Shown: piece after piece, positions 21,866 to 32,357 of the stretch
Layout of the letters: each line of letters starts with the position of its first letter
Position numbering within the stretch: position 1 is the first letter of the stretch
From: Cloeon dipterum
Lineage: Eukaryota > Arthropoda > Insecta > Ephemeroptera > Baetidae
Direction: 5' to 3'
Assembly (NCBI RefSeq): GCF_949628265.1
Contig: NC_088787.1
Coordinates: 19,024,501 to 19,088,500, forward strand
Length of the DNA stretch: 64,000 nucleotides
The notes under the pieces: generated by a model
What the model was told of the DNA's origin: nothing
Database searches by the model: none
Seen by the model: only the letters and a program-made list of their open reading frames with translations
Made by a program: the position numbers and the translations under genes

Positions 21866-24800
21866 ATGTTGAACGAAGTGTTGCTGGAAAAACTTAAAAT
21901 ATTGGGTGATTCCTCAGCTATCAGCGACGACGACTTTGTCCTCGTGTTAAGCATCGCCAAAATTCTCGTTGTCTCAAACGCCTCGAACACGTCTTTGAAA
22001 GGTAAAAATCGCAAATTGCAAACTATTGCAGGAACAAGTCGGCTGGTTGATGAAACAACGTTTCAACACCCGCTTGCGTTCAATATGTATTTTTTAATCA
22101 ATAAGCTTGATATTTTATTTTTGCTTCATATTTATATCTTATATAATAATATAGTATTATATTTTATTAAAATATTTATTCATTTTTCACTTATATCTAC
22201 ATATATCATACATTAAAAATTATTTTAGAATAGAATATATTTTTAACGCCAACGGCGTGTGCAACTATTTCCAGCATTTATAATCATTTTTCAATTTTAA
22301 TTTGCAAATATCTATAGAGAAGAAGCAGTACAATATGATACATAAAATAGGTATGAAATAACAATTTCTACTTCGTGAGGTTTTAATGATTTAACGTGGA
22401 GCATTCCTATTTTACACATATTGTCCATAAATAGACGAATGAATATGAACACTATTACATCTAATAATACCATTTCTCACACAATACATAAAGAGATTAA
22501 ATGCATAGGAATTATGTATTTCGTAAAAGTTGAAGTACTTCATAACACTTCGTTATGTTAGCTCTTTTAATTTGGATTGTTGGCTCATTTTTCAGTTTTG
22601 TTTATTTCCTTTTCTTCACTGTTTAATCTAGAAAAAACATTCCTAAATATTGCAATTCTTCTCCGATTTCTGATAATTATCAATTCATATTTTTCTAGTC
22701 GGAGACGCTGGCAGCTCATCAACAAGGCCAGAAATAAACGCTGGAGTTGCTGCTGTCCTTGCGCTCCTGAACGAAGCAAGCCGCCAGAACGAGGTGTTGA
22801 GGTCTTTCTTAGAGCAGCACGAGTTCCCCTCCAGCAGAACTGATCTGCTTCTTAAACTTCAAGAAAACGTGAAGAGTGCCACGATTGTTGGGCTGAAGTC
22901 TGTGCAGAACCAGCTGCCTAAAGTGGTTGATGCCAATTGGAGTCTTCAATATACTGACAAGGTATTTTTTTATTTGAAACTATTTAAAACAAAAAATCAT
23001 ATTCTGCTGATATTTTGCAATCTCTCAACTACATTTAAAATACTTGGCCGTTGTTCATCTTGTCTGTTTGTGCAATGAATACAAAGGTTATACAGTCTAT
23101 GTGCCACAGGCTGTCCTTGGCCTCCCCACACTCCAGCTTTCGTGTCCAAAAGGGGTGCTATTGAGTTTTCACCACAAGTTTCATCCACGAAAATCAGCAA
23201 GGATCTACAAATAAATGAATTCTTAGATTAATTTTACACAAAATTGCACGGTTTACCTGATTGTCCTGTTATCGTCATCCGCAGGCAAGGAAGTTAGCAG
23301 CTCCAGGAGAACCACTCCAAAGCTGAAAATGTCGCCTTTAATGGAAACCTTTCCGTAGAGCAAAGCTTCCGGTGACATGTAGCAGGAGGTGCCTGCGATT
23401 TCGGTTCTCGAACTGGCGTCTTCATCATCGCTGTCTTCTTCCTTGTCTGCCGATCCGGCTGCTGGCCTCACCTCTTCTTGCATTAAACCGAAATCAGCTA
23501 ACTTTGCGTTGCAGTTCGCATCCAGCAGAATGTTTGCCGACTTGATATCCCTGTGGATGAGCCTGGAAGAGTGGAGGTACTTGAGAGCCTCGGCAGCGTC
23601 CAAGGCTATTTTGATCCTCGTCCTCCAATTCAACGGGGTTGATCGGTTCTTGCAGGCTAGGCTGTCCTCCAGATTTCCATTCTCCATTAACTCGAGCACC
23701 AAACATCTGAATTGGAATCATTTTAAGTAAATATATATGATAAATTAGTCCGTACTTGTGCTCTCCCTCGCACAGTCCAAGCATCCTCACGATGTTCCTG
23801 TGATTCAAGTCCCTCAGGGCGCTAAGCTCCTTTTCAAACTGGCGAGGAGCATTCACATTTCCTGAGTGGAACCTTTTTACGGCCACGGCCTCGCCGTTGT
23901 TGATTGCTGGAATCGAGGCTTTGAAGACACAGGCGAACGCTCCAACGCCAATGCACTGCTCCTTTCCCTGCTCCCTGTAGTTCCAACCGCAAAAGTCCTC
24001 AAGCTCTTCATACGGGATTGTTACAAGTTCACATTCTGGTTGCTCAGGGTTGGCCTCAATTGGCAATGTTTCTGCTTTTTCATAATCTGGAGCAGATGTC
24101 AAATGTAAATTTTTAATTTTATTTTCATCCTCATTTTGCAATTAAACTACTTTTTTCGCGCAATGAAGTGGAATTTCCTAGTCTAATCAAAGATTTGCTG
24201 TGTAACAGCGTTATCGTTAGCTTGATTCCCTCTTGAATTTTATTTATAAATTCCTTCCCCTACTGCCAGCAGTGGTCAAGTACTAATTCTAAGAAAACTA
24301 TTGGTATATTAGTTTTTCGTTTGCATAAAACATTTCCATAAGTTAATGTTTCAAATAGGAAAAATCCGTTCCACGTTTAAGGGAGAAATATTTTAGATGA
24401 ATTTTCTCTGCTTCCTTCGTAACATTATTTTACTTCAGCTATTCAAAGATTTTTTTTATATTTTTGTTAAATTTTCTCGAGCAAGGCCAATTTCATCCTC
24501 TTACAAAAATTAAAATCCCACTGTTCATTAAATTTGATTCAACATAATAAACTAGTTAACGTCTTTCGTGAAACTGTGGTCGCGTCAAGCTAGAATTTCA
24601 CAAACCGTGCAAAACATCTTGTATCTCATGCGGCAGATTGGTTTCCAGTCTTTTGACAGGCGCCCCTCCTAAAATATTCATTGACACAAAGTCAGCCGCT
24701 CTGTAAAGCTGCAGCTGAGCCAGTGTGTCCATCAGGTTCTGCAGTGTGGGTCTCTTTCTTCCACTGGTGCCCCATTCCTCGAATAAAATCTCGGCTGCTC

Positions 24801-26424
24801 TGAGTTCTGGCTTTGCCCTCGCCTCTCGTTCTATGATAGTGATGTGCCTAGGCGAATACTTGAATTTTATCTCTCCGCTCTCATTCTCCGTAATCGCCGA
24901 CATCAAGAACTTCCAAGCATCTTGCACCTCGAGTATTTCCGCCAGCTCTCTTTTCTGGAAAAGTGGCAAGTGGCGAACTTCTGTCTCGTGGGTCAGGGCT
25001 GTGTGGGCCATGTTTTCATTTTGAGCACCGTGGGCACCAGCTGGCTGTTTTTATTCTTATGTAAAGGTACCTGCTGGGCGGAACCTCCGGTGAAGCGCGA
25101 CCTCTGGCGTTTGGAGCGCGTTTCAAGCTAGACTGATAACAGTGTCCGTTGATGCTGATTACTATTTTCCCCTCTGTTATCTCACGTTGGGGAGATGAAA
25201 TTCGTTTCTAGTCCTCAGCAAACTTGTAGATTTTGATGATTAGAAAATTATTGAGGAAAAAATGCAAGTTTGAGAGTTGCATACCGAAAACAAGCATCTC
25301 TTACCCCCGTGAATTTAAGGAAATGCTGTTGGTTAAAATTATAAGGATTTCTTCTTTATTTCTTTTTAATTCTCTATTTCATTACACATTGCAGTTTTAT
25401 AATTTAAAAAAACACATTTAAACACAAACAAATAAATAAATAAGTTTTTCTTAATTGGTCAAGGAAACATCCTTTCCGCGTGAACAGGTAAAATTTGAAT
25501 ATTATCATCACGAATAATACAATTCACAATTAAAAAATGTATAAATTTAAAGTTTTTAAACTTTTTAATCCAAAAAATAAAATAAACACTGTTATTGCCA
25601 TTTTTTTATTAGGACGCGTAAAATTTTTTTGATAACAGCACTCTAATTAAATAATTTTTAATGAAATGAAATTATTAAATACCTTCAGCTTTGCGCAGAT
25701 TTACTCAGAATTAATGAAGTGAAATTTTGGGAGGAAAGAATAAATAACACGTGCTTATACTATACAGCGGCTGTCTCGGCCCCGCAAGCCTGATCAGCAG
25801 TACACCAAAACAAAACAACAAATTTCTTAGCAACAGTACTAGCTGCAGAGAACTCTGAATCAGCGATTGTTGAAAACGTCCGACGTTTTCGTAAAATGTC
25901 GTGTTGTGTGTTTATGTATATTTGTGTAAATTTATAAATTAATATTCTTTTATTTTATAAACTTTTTTCTACCAAAATTGGATTTTCGTACCACCTGGTT
26001 TCTTCACTGGTTGCTAGTTTCTGCCACTCAATGTCTGCCAATTTCTTGGACTAAAAATTGAAAGGAATGCTTTTTCATTCTTCTCGTATCAATGCACTAA
26101 ACCAAATTGCTTAATCCTGTAATCATGGGATTTTAGCAATATTTTACATGACATTAAATAATGTTTCATGGTCGAATAAAATTAATAAAAATATTAAATG
26201 AAAAAATCGCAATAAATTCATAGCGCATGTTGCATTCTCTTGTGTTTCAGGAAAGTAGTAGTGAGCGTGTTGGTGCCCTAGAGTTCCAAGTCGATTTGCA
26301 AACTCTTGACACCGAAGGAAAAGAGAAGCCAATTCACTTCGCCTGCGACATCAACGACATGCAGGATCTGGTCGGCCAGCTGAGAGAAGCCTGTAAACAC
26401 GTTGAACGAGTCGCTGCCCAATAA
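21866..26424 (+). CDS. Commd3: COMMD3, Commander-complex COMM-domain protein
   Basis: Three exons in phase (21866-22001, 22699-22961, 26251-26424) give 190 residues; human COMMD3 has 195. The N-terminal helical domain includes NEASRQNEVLRSFLEQHEF. The COMM domain begins around LPKVVDANWSLQYTDK and ends MQDLVGQLREACKHVERV, very close to the vertebrate LQDLVGKLKDASKSLERA end. COMMD proteins assemble into the Commander (CCC/retriever) complex for endosomal recycling. Intron 1 is 697 bp. Intron 2 (22962-26250, 3.3 kb) encloses a complete kinase gene on the other strand. The stop codon is 33 nt before the WDR83 start, with no poly(A) signal between them. The first exon is also present as a decayed duplicate at 19039. 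Confidence 0.93.
22997..25011 (-). CDS. Tube/IRAK4-like death-domain protein kinase, nested in COMMD3 intron 2
   Basis: Four exons in phase (25011-24606, 24086-23756, 23706-23257, 23204-22997) give 464 residues, close to IRAK4 (460). An N-terminal death domain (about 1-110) precedes a hinge and an IRAK-type kinase domain entered by ELVTIPYEELE. The key motifs are present: the glycine loop IGVGAFACVF, the lysine in VAVKRF, catalytic HRDIKSANILLD, DFG, and YMSPEAL at the end of the activation segment, which carries an acidic insert (KEEDSDDEDAS). The residue at the IRAK gatekeeper position looks like Leu (CLVLELM) rather than Tyr. The family acts downstream of MyD88 in Toll signalling. In flies the orthologue Tube has lost the kinase part, whereas many other insects keep it, as here. 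An AATAAA at 22973-22968 lies 24 nt past the stop codon, so the mRNA end should touch COMMD3 exon 2. Confidence 0.9.
25012..26250. other. COMMD3 intron 2 remainder and likely promoter of the kinase gene
   Basis: AT-rich sequence without coding potential. The kinase promoter should lie within the first few hundred bases above 25011, where the DNA is relatively CG-richer up to about 25130. Nothing else is recognised. Confidence 0.5.
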
Positions 26425-26457
26425 ACCAACCCCGTGCAACCCTGAAAATCTGAGACG

Positions 26458-28377
26458 ATGGCGGCCGAAATTGTGGAAGCTCTGTCCAGCTGCATTCGTA
26501 CCATCGACTGCAAGCAAGGCGCGGTGCGAGCGGTGCGCTTCAACGCCGACGGCTCGTACTGCCTGACTTGCGGCTCTGACAGGAAAATCAAGCTATGGAA
26601 CCCGAACAAGAATCTGCTGCTCAAAACCTATCCCGGTCATGGGAAGGAGGCGATGGACGTAGCAGGCTCTTGCGACAGCGCCAAGTTGGTCTCGTGCGGC
26701 GCCGACAAGATGGTCATCATATGGGACGTGGCCACCGGCCAGTCTCTGCGGCGCTACCGTGGACACGCAACCGTGGTCTCGTGTGTCCGCTTTAATGAGG
26801 ACTCCAGTGTGGTCATCTCCGGCAGCCACGACAACTCAGTCCGAATCTGGGATACGCGCAGCAATATTTACGACCCAATTCAAATTCTGAACGACGCCAA
26901 GGACAGCATCACTTCTATCCAGGTTTTTACATTTTTTTTAATTTATGCCTCATTAAATTCTCACATTAAAAAATTATATATGTTGCTAGCAAAATAGTCT
27001 ATAAATATTATTGAAAAGAGAGGAACTGAATGAGAGTGAATCTTTAACGTCGTTAAGAAGGGCTAAATTAAAAGCAGAAAATAATGCGGTTATGTTTACA
27101 TTAATTAAAATTATTACTATATTGGAAATTGTTGTATTCTAGTATTACTATGCAATGAGAAACTGTATTTAGGCTTTTTTCGAAAATTTGTGTTAACAAA
27201 AATCAGAATTAACCATTAGCTTAACGTTCTGCTAAAAATAATGGCCATTCAAGCATATTTATGTAACTCTCCTTTTGGAATTTTTTTCCAGATAAAAGTT
27301 CTAATCCTAAAGCTTATTTTTGAAAGTAATCGTTGCGCACTAAGTAAGCACTTAGAAAATTTTGACATCGCTCTTTTTTAGAACCTGAAACAGAGTTAGC
27401 ATGTCAATGCGAATGACAAATATCAACTTAACTCAATTTTATGTTGATTATTGAGACTATCTTGAAAATATTTTGAATTTGAGTTTTAGCATTAATATCC
27501 ATCTCAAATGAGTCTCCAATTTTGTTTTTATGCAGGTTACTGAGCACAAAATCCTGACCGGCTCAGTGGATGGAAAAATCAGAGAGTACGACCTCCGAGC
27601 TGGCCAGCTGACCACAGACACCCTGGGCGAGGCCACGACCAGCGTCACGTACACCAGGGATGGACAGTGCGTCGTAGCCAGCTGCGCTGACGCCTCCGTT
27701 CGTCTCATCGACACCACTGCTGGGGAACTTCTCAACGAGTTTCGAGGCCACACCACCAAAGACTATTGCGTCGAAACCGCCACAGGTGCGTTTCTGAAAG
27801 TTTGACAAAAATGTGGACGAGTAATGGCCGTATAGGCTGTCCAGTGTGTGTGTGTTTTTTTTTTTAATAAATCCCCATTTCTTCAATTTTTTTTATCCAT
27901 TTTAAATATGGTAAACCCATTAAATTTAAAATCCCTTTAAACTTAGCATCATGCGTCCTTCACGAGAAGCCTGAAAACTTGGTAAATGGCAAAATTACAA
28001 AAAGAAAGCGCTCCAGAATACTTCAACTGATATTTGATTTGATTTTTCACAGATTTTTGTATGAAATATTGTTGAAATGGCACTATTGTGCGAACTCTGC
28101 GTTTCTTTGCAGCTAAATCAAGGGATCAAACTAAATGTATGATTTTTTAGGTCCTGGGGACTCAACAATTTTGTGCGGCTCTTCAGACGGATGTGTTTGG
28201 ATCTGGGAATTGGTGACGGGTAATGTTTTGGGCAAACTGACCCACAGCTCCCTTCCAACAGTGGTGCCAACGTTGAGTATTAATCCATCAGCCAACCAAG
28301 TGCTCACGGCAAGTGAGGGGTGCATTAAATTGTGGGGTGAAATGTCGCCTGAAGACATTTTGATTTGTGATGATTGA
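26458..28377 (+). CDS. Wdr83: WDR83 / MORG1, WD40-repeat MAPK organizer
   Basis: Three exons in phase (26458-26922, 27536-27785, 28151-28377) give 313 residues (human 315). Repeated WD40 blades are visible: IKLWNP, VIIWDV, VRIWDTR, IREYDLRAG, VRLIDTTAG, VWIWELVTG and IKLWGE, with the family signature start AVRAVRFNADGSYCLTCGSDR. The family is a seven-blade propeller that scaffolds MAPK modules and is also found in spliceosomes. The start codon follows the COMMD3 stop by 33 nt. The spacer holds a further in-frame stop, so the two proteins are separate products. A poly(A) signal lies at 28431-28436 and the 3' end meets that of the opsin gene on the other strand. Confidence 0.94.
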
Positions 28378-28430
28378 TTTGTTGATGTGACTTTAAAAAC
28401 CATTCCTAAACTGTGTTGACTCTTCAGGTC

Positions 28431-28468
28431 AATAAAATATCAATTTTTGGTATTATCCCATTTTTATT
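28431..28468. terminator. Converging poly(A) signals of WDR83 (+) and opsin A (-)
   Basis: AATAAA is present on the plus strand at 28431-28436 and on the minus strand at 28468-28463. Cleavage 10-30 nt beyond each signal would make the two mRNAs overlap tail-to-tail by a few bases. Confidence 0.6.
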
Positions 28469-28617
28469 GATGCACGGGTTAACTATTATGGACCTTGGGA
28501 AGGTATGTTTTGTTACAAAATACGTCGAGGAATGCTAGAGGTAGAAAATTGCATTTTTCATTAAATGTTCGCAGTCAGTTCGTCGTAGAGATGTACCCGG
28601 GTTCAGCTGAGAGATGT

Positions 28618-30325
28618 TCAAGCGTTCTCATTCTTTTCAGCTTCTGTGTTAATGGAGCTCTGTGAGTTGGTGGCCGATGCGTCATCGCTGCTGGCGCCTC
28701 CACACACCAGGGCGGGGAATCGAGCGTAGAGGGCAGCCCTGTACTTGGGATGGCTAGAAGAAAAATCAGCTCATTAGGTAAATTCGTTTTGCTTCTCTCT
28801 CGCATCAAACCTTATTCCGTAGACGATTGGGTTGTAAACGGTGCTGGCCTTGGCGAAAAGCGAGCACCAAATGGTTGTCAGGGGGCTGATGTTGGCGCCC
28901 ACGAAAATGCCGGTGAAGTTGATGATCAGATAGGGCGTCCAGGCCATGCACCAAAGCGAGATGGTGACCAGGGCGACCTTGGCCAGTTTGCATTCAGTGC
29001 TCTGCGCCTTGTCCTCGGCTCTGAGGGAGGCCACGTTCATCTTCTTGGCCTGCTCCCTCATTGTCTTCTCGTGGGCGAACACCGCGGATAGGATGAAGTA
29101 GTAGGCAAAGCAGATGGTGAACAGTGGGACGAAGTAGACAAAGATTCCGTACACAACCAGGTAGCTTGCGCTGGTCCAGTCTCGGTTCAGGTAGTCGGTG
29201 CCGCAAGCAGTCATGTTTCCTTCTGGTACGTACCTGTAAGCAAAAAAATCAAAGGGTTTTTCACTGCTTTCACGCCTGGTGTGGGTTGTCATGGGAAACT
29301 GGCCCATCCGCAGCAAAATTGTATGGAACGTATTTTTAATTTTGGTAAAACTCTGTAGAGTGAATTGAACCGTCAATATTTATTTTAAATTAAAAAAAAA
29401 ATCAATTTGGGACATATCAAACTTTTGTTTTCAGATCCTGGGCCTGGCTCTATGTGCCCAGCGGGGCCGCACTTGGTCTCAAACTGTTTTTTTTTAATCG
29501 AAGCATTTTCGACATAACTTTCCAGCTATTTGTTTTAATTTAATTGAATTTTGAATTTAGTAAAATATATGAATGGACCAAAAAATCTTCACTCTAGATT
29601 TTTCTAAAATACTTCATTTTTTCGAACCCTGCATTTAAAGTCTCGTTTTGTACATACCTGTTCCATCCGAAAAGTGGTGCAATGGTCCATGCAGTGGAAA
29701 ACGTCCACACGAATAAGATCCTTAACATGGCGGTCCCGTTCGTCAGCGGTTTGCCAGCAAGACCCTGGCGAAATGAACAATTATGAACTGGCTTTTACGA
29801 ATATTTGCATGGGACACTCACCTTGACAATGACGTTGTACCTGTCCATGGCGATGAACACCATGGTCCAAATGTCTCCGCAGCCGAAAAGCGAGCCAGCC
29901 ATGGCGTAGATTTCGCACATCAGAGGGCCTTGAAAACCAATTCAACATAAGAAAATTTAAAATTTCTCAAAATACTCACCGAGAACCCAGGTTTCGTAGT
30001 AGCAGTTGATCACCATGGGTGGTGACATGATGATCATCATGAGGAAGTCAGAGAGAGCCAGGTTCATGACCAGTAAATTTGAAGGTGACCTGAGCGCTTT
30101 GGTGGTGCCAAAGATGTAGAGCACCATGCCGTTGCCGCAGAAAGAGATCACTCCCAAAACGCCGATGACAAAGCCGAGAATGCCGTGCCAAAGGGGGTTC
30201 ATGGGAGGAAACTTGTACCAATGGGGGTCAACCATGTGGAGCATGTCGGGCAGAACCATGTCCACGACGGTCAAGTTCGTGACACCGGAACGATAGGCTT
30301 CGAACACGGGGCCAGACATAGCCAT
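28618..30325 (-). CDS. Long-wavelength-sensitive opsin, copy A
   Basis: Five coding exons (30325-29980, 29928-29822, 29764-29658, 29233-28811, 28753-28618) give 372 residues, the usual LW opsin length. It is a seven-helix Gq-type photoreceptor with MDRY after helix 3, Glu in [13 protein letters not shown] (loop 2 counterion region), the insect loop-3 signature [18 protein letters not shown], the retinal-binding Lys in LFAKAST, NPIVYG and the HPK tripeptide. The start ATG follows a CTTTCAG acceptor, so a short 5' UTR intron is likely (donor near 30435). Without splicing, an in-frame ATG at 30463 would add 46 residues, which I consider less likely. Of the six intron positions used in opsin D, this gene lacks the first (after the PHW motif) and the fifth (after KLAK). 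Confidence 0.93.
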
Positions 30326-30502
30326 CTGAAAGAGAAAAACGTCAGTTTTTGCGAGGATGGGACAGGGCAGGCTGAAATACCGTTGATGCGGAGTGTTGGT
30401 TGGACTTTGTTGGGTGGAGAAATTCACGATACCGTCGGAAACGGTTGGTTCTGCAATGCCCACAGGCTGAGGTGGCTCGAGCTTCTGGCTGCTGCTCCGC
30501 TG

Positions 30503-30564
30503 CTTTTATACCGCCGCCATCCTTCGCGGCATTGCGTTGATTCCAATACTGGATAATTTAATTA
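30503..30564 (-). promoter_or_regulatory. Opsin A promoter: TATA box and RCSI-like site
   Basis: Read on the minus strand, TATAAAAG lies at 30510-30503 and TAATTAAATTA at 30564-30554, 44 bp further upstream. TAAT-N3-ATTA is the core of the rhodopsin conserved sequence I (a Pax6/homeodomain P3-type site) described in fly opsin promoters. Confidence 0.7.
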
Positions 30565-32357
30565 CATCTACAGTGATGGGCTTAGTTGTTAGCTAAGTCG
30601 TGTGTGTGCTCCTTTTCTTAGTAGCTTCTCAGATTATTTCAAAGATAATTGACTTTGAAGCCAAAGAAACAAGAGAGCCTATATTTCACGTCTATTTCTC
30701 TGTTTGTCGGTACTGCGCCAGTTGTGCGATATTCTGGGAGGGACTCAACGGCTTTAATTTTATTTCTCTCACCAGTGTCTTTTTTAAGACTCCGCGTTTT
30801 ATATTTATTTCTCTCTAAACTAGCCCCGCAGGTATTATATTTTATTGCATTGCATTTTTAATTTTTCCCACTCTTGCAATCTTTTTATTTTAACGTAGTG
30901 GTTTTCCATTCTTATATAAAATTTCTCACTGAAATTGTGATTGGATAAGCGTTGCCAATTCGTTAATTTTGTTAATATATTAGCTAGTGCTGTAGCAAAC
31001 TACTGTTACTTGCTAAAATTGCTTCAAATAGGACAGTTTTTACTGAAAAAAGTTAATGATTAATATGAATAACCTGCAAAGACTTCTTTGAGATTTTATT
31101 CCTTAAGTTTAATATAACAAATACATGTGCTCCTAGGCATCGAGGTTGAAATATATCTAATGCTAAACGCGAAATTTTTTATATTTGTCGATTTTTATTT
31201 ATTTATCTTTTTTGACAGTTTGAATCATTCACATCAGTTGACAGATTGGAAAATCTCATCATCTCACGTTTGAGTGGACACACCACAGGAAAGAGCAATA
31301 TAATCTTTAACGTGCAATTCTTGGGGATATAATTTATTTTCAATCGTAGACTTTTGGCTTATGCGTCGATAATGCACTAATTGACTTTGTGCGTATTTTT
31401 ATATTCTTCTAGTTTGTGTTGATCTTCAATTGCGGCAAGTAGCGTGAGGGCATTACGAACTTGTGTTCTGGATGACACTCAAGGTGCACTTAAGCTCTTT
31501 TCCTTCGAACGCCACGAGGTGTTAGCCGTGTCTTACTCACAAAAAGTGTTTGTTGTAATTGGCTCAAGTAGAGTGGAAGCACTTGTAGTTTTCAACTGAC
31601 GTGTGTTACGTCGTCACGGGGAGAATTGCAAATTGATTGCTTGCTCGCTTATGTAAATCACTCTCTATTTTAATAATGTTTCTCCCTCTTTTATTGATTG
31701 TTTAAAAGTTTATAACGTTAAATTAGTTAATTGGCCGAGGACAGGATTTTACACGTAAATTGTTCAGAGAGGATAATTTTTTTTAATTTTTGTAATATAT
31801 AAAGTGCATATTCTGGAACGACTGTTTGTAACAGGACTCTTCCCATGGGTTCCACGATATATTATAAAAACAAATTGTCCTCTCTTTGAATAACCCACGT
31901 GTCAAATCCAGTTGTCACAAGCCAATTAACTATTATTACAGCGTTATAAGTTTAAATTTGTATTGAAAGTTTTTAACAAGTTTTGTCGCATTGAATGTGA
32001 TTTGAGTAAGTGGAATTTTTAATTCGTCCACAGTCAATTTATTTACTTGAAGAGTTCTTTTAGCTTTTTTCAGTCTTAAATATTGGTCATTTATTATTTT
32101 CATAATGTGTCAGGTTCAAATTCTTTTGTGTATTTAAGATAAATAATATACAGATGCTACATTTTTGAAATGCTGGGTGTTTATTAAGAATACAAAAAGA
32201 ACCTAACAAAAACTATGAAATGAAAATGTAAAAGTGTGACTAAACAATGAAACTGAAGTATGGGTTTGTTATTCGATTTCGTAAGGTACAAAAAGACAGT
32301 ACAACGTCCATCGCCGTGTCGTCGTGTTCGATAAGTTCCAGCGCTCGCAAAAGCTGC
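30565..32357. other. Spacer between opsins A and B
   Basis: AT-rich noncoding DNA of 1.8 kb. It contains upstream sequence of opsin A and the 3' end of opsin B (minus-strand AATAAA candidate near 32180). No gene or repeat is recognised. Confidence 0.5.

Larger units (their letters stand above)
17001..22640. repeat. Imperfect tandem duplication: units about 17001-19430 and 19431-22640
   Basis: Both units carry, in order, a 500-bp unnamed repeat (17001-17500; 19431-19930), an RpS30/FAU gene on the minus strand (18058-18447; 20936-21325), the promoter and first exon of COMMD3 (18627-19175; 21479-22001) and intron sequence ending near a TTTATTTCCTTTTCTTCACTG-like stretch (about 19230-19400; 22474-22635). 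The left unit also contains the last exon of TMEM256. At the same place the right unit has about 800 bp of different DNA (19931-20750), including a (GT)n run. The ends of the units were judged by eye. Confidence 0.8.

Noticed and set aside
28112-28150. Alternative acceptor for the last WDR83 exon at 28112
   Set aside because: Using it leads to an in-frame TAG before the conserved WD40 blade; the acceptor ending at 28150 keeps phase and sequence.
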